A stretch of DNA of 64,000 nucleotides from Kappaphycus alvarezii (Eukaryota > Rhodophyta > Florideophyceae > Gigartinales > Solieriaceae). The stretch spans positions 620,001 through 684,000 of the forward strand of contig NADL03000011.1 in NCBI GenBank assembly GCA_002205965.3, given 5' to 3'. This document shows positions 37,677 through 46,669 of this stretch, piece by piece. Within the stretch, counting starts at the first letter, position 1, and each line of letters begins with the position of its first letter. A program made the translations under genes and the position numbers. The notes beneath the pieces were generated by a model, which saw nothing but the letters and a program-made list of their open reading frames with translations, was not told the DNA's origin and made no database searches.

Positions 37677-38075
37677 GGCGGGGGTTGGGGCATGAGGAGG
37701 AGAAGAAGTGACTGCGATTCGGGCGATGAACAACGCTTAAACACCACTTGCGGTGGTTGAATTTAGAGTAGGGATTGGCGACGAAGGCGGGACGGGCGAT
37801 AGGATCAGTAATAAATTAGAGCCGCAGGGGGTCTGGTGCGGAATGCAGTCAATTGGTCATGTAATTACCTCTGGCTTTTGACTAATTAGTATATACCAAT
37901 TGTAATTGAAACTGTGGATATAGCACGACGTAACGCAAGTAATTATAAGAGAAGGAATCCGAAGGTTTCGCTGAGTCCTGATGGTCTGTAGAGAAATTCT
38001 GGCCTAAATCCGAGTTATCGCCGACTGATTTATTGGTCTGTGATCTGTGCGAGGCGACTTTCAGCCTGTATTACC

Positions 38076-38145
38076 TCTCCATCATCACCTTCATCCCGTC
38101 GCCGTCCTACACCACCCCTCTCCACCTGTCTCTCTCCCTCTCGCA
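38076..38145 (+). promoter_or_regulatory. C/T-rich leader of the BED fusion gene
   Basis: A nearly pure pyrimidine run, rich in CTC/CCT, ends directly at the ATG. The same feature precedes the triple-CBM20 gene ATG at 62791. It may act as a core promoter or translation leader; this is inferred from recurrence. Confidence 0.5.
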
Positions 38146-40078
38146 ATGTCCCCGCAGCTTCCTCCTGCGGGTCTGCCCGCCTCTCAAAATCCTTCACCCC
38201 CACGTCCCTCCCACATAAAACCCCCCCGCGTTATCATCGAAAACTTCGATCTCTCTACCTACAAAATCGATCTCTCCCAAGGTTACGTCGAAGCCGACTG
38301 CCGTCATTGCGGCCACACCATCAAGGGTCAAAAAAATGTCACCTCAACTTTATCCAACACATGCGCCGTCGTCATCCGCACGCCTATGAGCTCTTCTCCA
38401 AGACCTCCACACCTCGTGCGAAACGCCCGCGACTTTCCAACCCGTTCAAGGCCACGATCCAGAACCAAACCCAAACACCCCATCCTGTCACTTCTGCTGC
38501 CAATCACCCGCCAACTGCCGCCCTTCCTGCTGCATCCCCGCCTTTAAATCATACCCCCTCCGTACCCGCAGCTTCCGCGGCACCCATTGCCGTTCCCATC
38601 GCCCCCGGTGCTAACCCTCAGCCCTCCAAACCTACACCCGTCCAACTCCAACTCAAAACGCTGCTAATCTCACCCCACCTAACATGCTGCTCGAACTTGC
38701 TCTCGTCTCTGCCACATACAGAGCCGCTCTACGCACCCCGTGTACATTTGCCCCTTCTCTTTCTCACCGAACTAGATGTCAATTCTATCTCAAACGTGAG
38801 GATCAGCAAATAACCGGTTCTCCCATCTTCCGTGCCGCTTACAACTACCTTTCTACCATTCCCACTGCCGCAACGGTGTTCTTGCCGTCGGTCCCTCTGC
38901 CTTGCCGGTCGCGCCGCCGCTGAGAAACATGGAAAATCTTGTGTCGTTGTGATCCCGACCAATGCTACTCAGACCGTTAGAAGGTTGTTGAAGTCCTACG
39001 GTGCGAAGATTGAGAATGGTTCAGAAACGTTAGAGGAGTGCATGGCGACAGGAGCGGCGAGGGCTGCGGAAATGCATCGTACTTTTGTCGATGTCGCGTG
39101 TGGAAAGCTCCAGCGTGGAGCAGGAGATGCCGTAGTGGGGTATGCAACACTGGGTATGGAGATGTTGCAGCAGTGCCCACATGTAGGGAGGGTGTTTGTC
39201 AGGGGGGTAATGCGATGCTGGTCAAGGGTGTGGCTGCAGTCTTGGGCAGGTTGGGCAGGGGGGTGAAATTGGTGGGCGTCGTGATGGAGCAGGAGGCGGG
39301 GGGGAGTGGGAGGGTTTGTAGATGAAGTGGTCAGAGTGGGGTGGGGGGAAGTTTGTGCGGCGGTGGGATGGGTGTTTGAGGAGGGCGAGGGTGGGGTGTG
39401 TTGGAATGGGCGGGGTCCTGGCGGTGGCAGGAGCTGTCAAGTATGTCAGGAGGGGGGCGTGACGCATGAGAGAGTGGTTTGCGTGGTAGACGAACCGTGC
39501 CGAAGTTGGGAGGCTGTAGGGAGGATGGGGAGAGCCAGTTGGAAGGGAGATGGGAGCAGGTGTTGGTTGTGGTTGACTGGGAAGAGTGGCCGAGAGGCGG
39601 TCTTGGAGAGTTGATGAAGGAGTTGGCTGGAACAGTAGGAGGCGGTGTGAAAGTGACTGGGTTGAGATGGCGCGGGGATTGGCCTATGCTATTGGGGCTG
39701 AAATGTGATGAGGAGGTGACGGGGGTGATGCATGTGGGAAATCTTATGGCACTGGGCTACGAGGTCGAAGATGTGACTGGGAGGGATTTGGGGGTTGATG
39801 AAATGTGGACCTGGGGAGACGAAAATGAGCAGGGAGCGGAGGGGGCGTGGGCGGTGTTTCGAGTGGAATTGTGGGAAACGACGGATGCGGTGCTGAAGTT
39901 TCTGAGTGAGGAGCGGATTGGAGGGGAGGGAATTGTAAGAAGAGTGTCGTTTACTGAAGGGGAAAGAGGGCTTACGAGGCTATTGGTAGGGGGATGGGGG
40001 GCAGAGTGGCAGTTGGGGGAACTGGAGAGATCAATGAGGGAGGTGGCGAAGGGCGTAAGGAGGATTGACGGGACGTGA
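38146..40078 (+). CDS. BED zinc finger fused to an inactive threonine-deaminase-like protein
   Basis: Residues ~45-85 form a BED finger: CRHCGHTIKGQK, a frame change in the A7 run at 38331-38337, then KCHLNFIQHMRRRHPHAYEL (CxxC...HxxxxH). A basic NLS-like PRAKRPRLS and an Ala/Pro-rich linker follow. From ~38680 the fold-type II PLP region of threonine deaminase appears: a TPPNMLLELALVSATYRAAL helix, YLKREDQQITG, a Rossmann-like CVVVIPTNATQTVRRLLKSY, and GYATLGMEML. The C-terminal regulatory part shows two ACT-like repeats (LGYEVEDVTGRDLGVDEMW; AVFRVELWETTDAVLKFL). The PLP lysine is absent: the SFKxRGA position reads SPIFRAA with Ile. The SxGNHA loop reads GPSALP across uncertain frames. About six one-base frame changes occur. 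The product should not deaminate threonine; a nuclear, possibly amino-acid-sensing DNA-binding role is inferred. The next acidic frame may belong to it. Confidence 0.7.
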
Positions 40079-41068
40079 AAGGTCTGGTGGTACTTGGAAT
40101 AGGAGGACGAAGGAGTCAGGAAACAAGCAATGGCGTTGTGCATATGACCTGCGAAGGAGAGGCGGGGAATGGGGACGGGACTATGGAAGTTGCCGAAGAG
40201 GAAGTAGATGGAGGGGAAGACGGTGGTGTGGATATAGCGATTCGGTTTGGGGAAGCTGAGGCGGGAGAGATGGAAGTGGATGGGGCAGAAAAGAGAGGAG
40301 GGGAGGTGGAGATGGAGGACGACGCGCACATGACGCACGTGGAGGTTGAGGGCGAGCACGGAGGGATTGAGGGGAGGGCAGCAAGTGCATGGTGGTGTGA
40401 GTGGGGAATGCAGTTGAACATCAGCGGACAACGAATAGAGGTGCAGATTGAAGGGCACATGGAGGAGGTGAGGGAGAAGAGGAAGACAGGATTGAGGGAG
40501 AGGAAAGGGAGGTGGATGTCGAAACAGTTGAGAGGCTGAAAAAGTTGAACAACAGGAGTTGGAAGTGGAGGTTGGTGAGGATGGAGAAAGGGAAGGAGAG
40601 GGTGGAGATGGGGTGTAGATGATGGTGATGGTGAGGTTGATGAGGAAGTTGAGGATGTACATGTGGTAGTAGATGAAGGTGGACATATGGAAGAAGAGCA
40701 TCTGGAAGAGGTGGAGGTGGGTGGTGGAGAGGAGGAGATGTGCATGGACATGTGAGGAATGCGAGGAAGTAGATGACGGACATGATTGTGAAGGTCATGA
40801 GGATGGGGGAGGAGATGCAGGGACAGGAGAAGGAGACATGGAGATAGTAGAGGATGAGGAGCTGGAGGTAAGGGCGGATGGGGTTGAGTCAAAGAAAGGT
40901 GAAGCACCTTGTACAGGGTCGGGATCAACTAAGTCAGAGCTGGGTTTGGCACCTGCGTCAGCATTGGCTTCAGTATCGGCGTCGGCGCCCACAGTTGTGG
41001 AATCTGGCTCTGGATCAGTGCCCGCAGAGGCAGGGTGTGGGCAAGAGCAGGGGGTGGGCGGGTGCTGA
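40079..41068 (+). CDS. Acidic Glu/Asp/Gly/Val-rich protein, or acidic tail of the BED fusion
   Basis: Right after the BED fusion stop, the + strand stays coding-like but switches to an acidic, low-complexity product: EMEVDGAEKRGGEVEMEDDA, later HMEEEHLEEVEVGGGEEEM, then a Ser/Ala/Pro/Glu-rich end (frame 40673-41068). Three frames are needed (40075-40539, ~40600-40750, 40673-41068). The first ATG after the BED stop in the first frame is at 40144. No domain is recognised. It is either a separate small gene or, if the stop at 40076-40078 reflects another missing base, a C-terminal acidic region of the BED fusion, where an activation-domain role would make sense. The long minus-strand frames over the same DNA are artefacts of the purine bias. 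Confidence 0.4.
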
Positions 41069-41690
41069 TCGTGACGGTTTGTTTGAACGTTGACTGTTTG
41101 GGGAGACAGCTCTCTGAGCTATTTTCGACTTGCTTGGCATAAACTTACCTCTTAAGTACTACCAAAGAAATAGAAAAACACTGATTTTGAAGTTGCAAAA
41201 AACAACTGATTCATCGAATCGACGTCGTTGCTGCAAAGCGCTCAAGAAATGTGTAACATCTGTAGATCAAACGTTGGACTGGTCTGAGATCTAAAATGGA
41301 TGTACCTATCGGCGCATTGGTTGTACAATCTGGTCGTCGATCGCACAATCAGTTTTTTCGCGCATTTCGGTGGACGTGGCCGACGTGGACCACCTGGTTA
41401 GCCTGTACCTACCTTCGTCGGATCCTGCAGCAGACACCCGTCATACTGTACAGTACTGTAATTAGGCCGTAGAGTTATCAAGTAAAGTTCAGTTCTGTTA
41501 TTACTTTACTGTACTTCGAAGTTGCAAAGCGCGGACAGGACTGTTGCACTGTACAGTACAGAACTTCCAATCACTGATGCCTCACTGGTCTCGGAGACCA
41601 GGTCACGGGCACTTTTCATAGACCGCAGAGGAGCACTACTGTAATTTATATCCAAACTAGATACGTTGCTGACGATACACTACGGTGCGT
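41069..41690. other. Spacer with TACTGTACAGTA-type repeats
   Basis: No gene. It contains a cluster of TACTGTACAGTA-type words at 41444-41460, about 41506-41516 and 41547-41563, plus a GTCTCGGAGAC palindrome at about 41590-41600. The Harbinger-type transposon begins right after. Confidence 0.5.
41444..41563. repeat. TACTGTACAGTA-type palindrome cluster
   Basis: TACTGTACAGTACTGTA at 41444-41460 and CTGTACAGTACAG at about 41549-41561, with a TACTGTA word in between. Similar clusters are at 46420-46480, 62506-62528 and 62641-62674, and single copies are scattered elsewhere. Confidence 0.65.
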
Positions 41691-41694
41691 GTTA

Positions 41695-41732
41695 GAGCAT
41701 CTCCACCCATCGAGGTCCAATCCAAATTTTGA
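41695..41732 (+). repeat. Left terminal inverted repeat of the Harbinger element
   Basis: GAGCATCTCCACCC followed by a CCAATCCAA block; it pairs with the complement of 44742-44777 with a few mismatches and a small gap. TTA immediately precedes it. Confidence 0.75.
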
Positions 41733-42317
41733 GAAAACTTGGATATGGACCGCGAAACTCCTACCCACCCATCAGTTTCAACCAATACGAACACTGGTGC
41801 AATTTGGATATGGCCTCAAAACATCCACAGGAAAATCCAAATCCGGCGTATTTGGAATTTGCTTTGGATATTACGAGCATAGGTTCAACAGACGGGATTG
41901 CAAAACAACACACAATTTTGGCGCAATGCTCTGGACCAATACGCCATATGCCGGATTTAGACAGGTCATCAACCTGTTTCAGATAGGTTTGCAGCAGGCT
42001 CCCATACTGCTTGGCGCGAAACCATCGCGCCAAGCCGAAAAACAAACCAGATAAACACACTGCGCCCACAGTGCGCGCCTTTTGCCGGGGTCAGCACCGC
42101 CAACGAAACGTCTAGCTGGACTGAAAGCGCGCTTCAAAAGCGGCGGACAAAGGATCTACTGTGCTTGGCGCCTGAGAGCGCAACGACAACGCAGCTGGAG
42201 AGAGCGACGAGATCAAGCGCCACTACCATCTTGCGTTGCGTTTGATGCTACAGTTTAAATGGGTTCTGGAAAAGCATAAAGTCAGGAGGAGAGTGCCGGG
42301 ACATGTGAGGCGTATTT

Positions 42318-43121
42318 TTGGCTTCTGAGGATCCAAGGAAGGATAGCGGTATCAAGCGTGATGCCTTTGTCGCCGAGATTTTCCGGCGGTACAAGCGCTT
42401 GTTGGAGTTGGCGGTTCGAGAGTCTGAAGACGCAGTGATTTGTGAGGGACAAGTGAGGCAGTTTTATTACGTTATCGCAAGGCGAGATGCGAGTGAATCA
42501 AATTTGAGGGTATCATTGGGAGTATTAAGGCTAAAAGCCCCATGGATCTCCGACGCTCGAAGACATGGACAGGGCGGCTTTGGCGGTGTACAATAGGGAA
42601 GCAACAGTCGCCAATATGTACAATTTCTTTTCGGACAAAGATATAGCGTGGGAAACGAGTTCCTTTCTCGAAAGGCGCTCGATTTCTTGCGGGGAAACAC
42701 AAATGTAGCAGTGCGTCTCGCTCTCTCGGGATGCACAGAAAGAGAAGAAGAAATGATTGGGTGTAATAGCGCGTCATAGACCGGGAAGATTATAGACTCA
42801 TCAAGAAACGGGGATGGGGACGCGGTGGATGGTTTGGTTTCCGGCTCTGCGGCAACTCCCGTTGATGTGGTCTCAGTTAAAAAAGGTCCCGTTGGTACGA
42901 AGAGGACCCTTGAGATCTCTAACAGGTGGCAGCGCTCCACCGTGGCGCCGATGGCATTGAGAAGCTTGCCGAGGCCGCGCACAAGCGAACAAAGATGGCG
43001 GAAGAGATGCTCCGAATTGATAAGCAGCAATCATGATCGCGCTTTTTTCAATGCCGGGAACCGATCCTCTTTTGCAGGCGCGATTTGTTCGTTTGTCGAG
43101 TTGCAGGCGCTGTCTCGTTAG
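42318..43121 (+). pseudogene. Harbinger accessory (Myb/trihelix-like) gene, broken
   Basis: The frame opening at 42318 reads ASEDPRKDSGIKRDAFVAEI, FRRYKRLLELAVRE and EGQVRQFYYVIARRD: a basic, helix-rich DNA-binding style. In other frames there follow IEGIIGSIKAKSPMD, a Trp-rich KTWTGRLWR stretch, and at the end LAEAAHKRTKMAEEMLRI, a helical tail typical of proteins encoded beside Harbinger transposases. The partner protein normally helps the transposase bind DNA and enter the nucleus. At least three frame changes break it. Identification relies on position inside the element plus this general layout. Confidence 0.5.
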
Positions 43122-43440
43122 AGGAAGAGGTAGGAGACCAGAGTAACAATACTGCAGATGGTAGCGAGAAAATTATAGACCCCGGCTCTGGGTGCTGCTA
43201 GTTTATCCTCGATTCTGAACGTTAAAATGCTATCATGTCCAACTGAAACATTGACCCTGCAACTCCCCTCCCTGCGCCATAGTTGTCCCAAACATGTTAA
43301 GTAGGGAAGACATAAGGGACTGTGCAAATTTTTAAGTTTCACGTCATCGCCTATGTGCAACTGACTCTGCAGTAGTTCCGGCCAGAGGGCAGTTGAGCGA
43401 AACGATTTCGAGGCATTGGCTACCTGTAGCCGGGTCAATT

Positions 43441-44704
43441 AAACTCCTACCATCAAAAATCCATCACGCAGTACCCGAACGCCTCTCCACCCACTACGTT
43501 GTGCAAGCAAACCGCCGCCCTTTCATCGTTCGCATTGACCAAAATCACTCGCAATGAATAGGAGTTTGAAGCGACGAAACAGCACGCCAAAAACACGTTT
43601 TACAGCCTTTCTCACGCCCTCTTGGACTTATAGAAGAAGATTTCTTTCGGCTGCTTGGCTGACGGAGAGTTTTAACGAAGATCTTCCAGTAGGGATAAAT
43701 CGTGTGTGGATAAAACCAATCGTAATCCTTCCCATCTATTTTATAGAGCGGATTGATGGGAGGAATTTTCCGGACACCACGCGCTGAAGTGTGAGCTCAT
43801 TTCCAGTATATTCACGTCATTGAAAGACCCAGGTAGACCTGGACTGAAACCCCAGATCCATAAATTAATTGAGCAAATCACCTCCATCCTTACTGAGGGC
43901 CACCTCTTTCCCCGTCATGAGACCTTGCAGTGCTTTGGGACAATTCATCCAGTCCCAACTTGCACATCCAAGATCCCAACGCAACCAGGGAAACCTAGAC
44001 GAGCAAAATCCCTTTCCACTCTTTTGATATCGTCAACTGTCGGTTCTCGTAGATAATCACCTGCAAAACTGCGAGAAACCGCAAGACAGAACTCCTCCAA
44101 GCATTTTGCTGCCGTTGTTTCGGAGACCTCAAAAATGTCATCGGACAAGTCGGCGGGGATTCCACATTCCACAGGCGAGTTGTCGCAAGACTGCAATTGC
44201 TTTTATCAACGGCGAGAGGCCAAGCCTACCCTTCACATCAACTCGCAGTCCCTGTCTGAAGTATTCTGATTCAGCCACAACTCCGGCAATTACACTGGAA
44301 AAAATTGCACGGGACATCCGAAATCTCCTCTGAAATTCCGCCTCCCCTTGCTGCTGACATTTCTGATTTGTTCCGGGGCGAGCATGTCATGCGGCCAGAA
44401 GTACTTTGCCATGTAGAGTGTGGAGCGCTATGATAAATGCGCTGCAAGTTGCGCTTTTCCCCAGCACAGAGCCCCCGTGAGGCCTCGCCGTGTCTTCGTG
44501 TATGGCAATATTTTCCATTTGCAGCCAGAACATGGCGGCTGTGCTATTATGGTCGGATGTCTGAAATTCCTCAAGAAAAGATCGCTTCTTTGATCGCGAC
44601 ATCATGGTTGGAGCCACCACCGCCTGCATATGGCTTGCCGTCGCCGGTGGGTAGAATCTAGGTTCAACGGCGTGGTATGACCGGGAAATTTGGACTTGGT
44701 CCAA
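43441..44704 (-). pseudogene. PIF/Harbinger DDE transposase, broken
   Basis: Minus-strand pieces match the DDE_Tnp_4 family in order: an N-terminal region from 44704, a block near 44270 leading to LRQL, GIPADLSDDIFEVSETTAAK, CLEEFCLAVSRSFAGDYLRE, DIKRVERDFARLGFPGCVGI with LDV (first catalytic Asp region), ALQGLMTGKEVA, a PGSFNDVNIL-type block (second Asp region) and QEGVRKAVKRVFGVLFRRFK (third acidic region). The enzyme cuts and pastes the element by DDE chemistry. Several frame changes interrupt it, and the last block has lost the usual Glu (VKRVFG for VERAFG). It is no longer functional as sequenced. Confidence 0.75.
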
Positions 44705-44741
44705 TTATTTTATCTACCAATCAGCAGAGATGCTTTGGAGG

Positions 44742-44777
44742 TTGGATTGGATTAAATCAGGGTGGGTGGAAATGCTC
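44742..44777 (-). repeat. Right terminal inverted repeat of the Harbinger element
   Basis: The complement reads GAGCATTTCCACCC then a CCAATCCAA block, matching the left end. Three extra bases (TCT) separate it from the next TTA, so the exact target duplication is uncertain. Confidence 0.7.
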
Positions 44778-44789
44778 TCTTTACCGCCT

Positions 44790-46500
44790 TCCGCTTTCGC
44801 ATGGCAATACAAGTGAGTTGCTACATTCCAATTGATCCTTAACATTCGCACCTTGTATACTCGCTTTTTTGTAAAAAACTTGAACAAAAAAATTCAACTT
44901 GGACAACAATACAAAATTGAAAAACGAAAAATTCATAAATTGGCGCCTGCACCTCCACCATCGTCTCTACTACTGAATCGCCCCGACCCCTCTGTCTTTT
45001 CTGCTTTTCTCCATCCTCAGAGCCAATTATTATCATTGTATTGTAGCTCATCCACCACCACCTGACTTGACCAACCAGCCCTTTTTGTTTCCACCTCACC
45101 TGATTCACAAACACAACTTCTTCCATGTCTTTCATCTGCTCGATCAAATCCCAGCATCGGCTCGCGATTTTACAGAAGTAACCTCTCCAACCTTAGCGTC
45201 TTCTCCAACGCCATTTATAATGCCGCCAACGCATCCCGGGATGCCTCCCGTGCTTTTGTCTGGAGTCCTGGGATTTTGCGCCTCAGCCTTCCAAGTTGGC
45301 AAACCACTACAGCGTACAAACCAACCCCATCAATAGCCCCAGAAACCCTAGTGCGTCTTAGACAGCCTTATTTGACAGGGTTGTAACGTTTTTCATCTTG
45401 TCATCTTCCAACTCCTTTGTCAATCTCCCTCCCAACTCATATATCCTTGCGTCGTCTTTTATAGACCCAAGCTCCCCTTACGCGCTTCCCCACTGCGTTC
45501 CATATTTCGACCTATTCTCAGTCTTGTCCAATTATGTACCGACCCATAAATTCCCGAATTATTTACCAAAAAGGCGCGCACCTATCTTTCTACCCCTGCC
45601 CGACACTTCTCTGGACCCCCGCGGAAATCTTCTTGAATATTCGCTTTGAATCTGGATGTATCACATTTGACGGATCTAATCTTCCGGCACGCTTTTCCAA
45701 TCCGCCGAAGCCTATTTTAATGCGACTAGACAATCTTTGCCCCCGACTTTGGACTCGAAAAGATATAAAATCGGCCCAGCGGCAACGAGAGTTCTACGAA
45801 GAACGAGAGTTCTACAAAGAACTCTTGTATATTTTATATGCAACATGCAGTGGATATTAGCTGCAAATCCCTTCCATATCTCTCATTTGGTAAGCTTTAT
45901 CTCGAGATAGCCCAATCCGATGACTTCTTCTCGTTTTTCTCGCAACATACCGACCTTCAGAGAGCTACTTACATCTACTGACTTTCCCAGTAAGTCCTAA
46001 ACTTCGTTTAGGGCGGTCCTGATAACTTATATTTTCCTGCGAGTTTCTTCCATTATTTCTAAAGAAAAATGACTGTGTTTTGATATGTCTTATGCTTTGG
46101 TTCCGGAGTAACATCCTTCAAAATGTCTGACACAGCCATTACTTTATGATGGGAGTGGAACTATAGGCAGTAAGGTGGTAGGTAGGTTGGTTGCCCCCGT
46201 TTATTGTGGTCGGAGCGTTTTGTGTTTCGGGCTATTCACCCAGCACACGAGCGCTCTGTGGCCAGGAATCGTGAGTTCTACTGTTCCAAACTTGTAAAAT
46301 AAATAAAAAGTAGCAGGTCAAAAGATAAAAAGTATAGTAGCGAGTTGTATAAAATCATCATAGATAGCCCTAAAATACCCTTAAATTCACCTTCTAGCAA
46401 ATGGTTTCAACACGGTTTTTGTACAGCACAGTACTGCACTGTATATGTATGTACAGACAGATCAAAAAGTACAGTATAAGTAATGTAGATACTATTCCGT
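44790..46500. other. Unassigned region with one possible broken gene
   Basis: Frames on the + strand between 44832 and 45860 are longer than chance neighbours and Pro/Ser/Phe-rich; 45534-45860 ends in a repeated REFYEEREFYKE motif. I recognise no family, and the frames do not connect cleanly. 45860-46500 is AT-rich, ending in a TACAGTA-type cluster (46420-46480). Confidence 0.3.
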
Positions 46501-46530
46501 AAAGGTAACCGATGCCCCAAGTCGACGCTT

Positions 46531-46635
46531 TCGGTCACTGCCGCCAGCGAGTCGGTATTTATAGAGTTAAAGTCGTTGTATCATACTGTCAGGTTCAATA
46601 ATGTCTCTAGACTAAGGTGCAATACAGTACATATG
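46531..46635 (-). repeat. LTR remnant (3' LTR of the minus-strand copia element)
   Basis: Shares TCGGTC, GCCGCCAGCGAGTCGG, a TATTTA-AGAG box, a TGTCAGG block and ATGTCTCT in the same order and spacing with 51079-51195. On the minus strand it contains TATAAATA, a plausible LTR promoter. Exact LTR edges (TG...CA) were not resolved. Confidence 0.65.
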
Positions 46636-46669
46636 TCGGGAGGAAGTTATGGTGTGTCTACAGCCTTGG

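Larger units (their letters stand above)
41695..44777. mobile_element. PIF/Harbinger DNA transposon with terminal inverted repeats
   Basis: The left end GAGCATCTCCACCC (41695-41708) and the right end, whose complement is GAGCATTTCCACCC (to 44777), are inverted repeats; a second paired block (CCAATCCAA) follows inside each end. TTA lies directly before the left end, and again three bases beyond the right end, consistent with the TWA target preference of this superfamily. Inside are two opposed genes, as usual for PIF/Harbinger: a Myb/trihelix-like accessory gene (+) and a DDE transposase (-). Both are frame-broken. Length is about 3.1 kb. The ends plus two-gene architecture make the call firm; activity is unlikely. 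Confidence 0.8.

Noticed and set aside
39757-40928. Long minus-strand open frames (314 and 270 codons) rich in Pro, Ser, His and Leu
   Set aside because: They mirror the purine-biased coding strand of the BED fusion and the acidic frame. Their composition is low-complexity and no domain is visible.
27885-41068. The host genes as pseudogenes
   Set aside because: Many unrelated conserved genes in a row show only one-base frame breaks with intact active-site motifs. Simultaneous recent decay of all is much less likely than sequence error.
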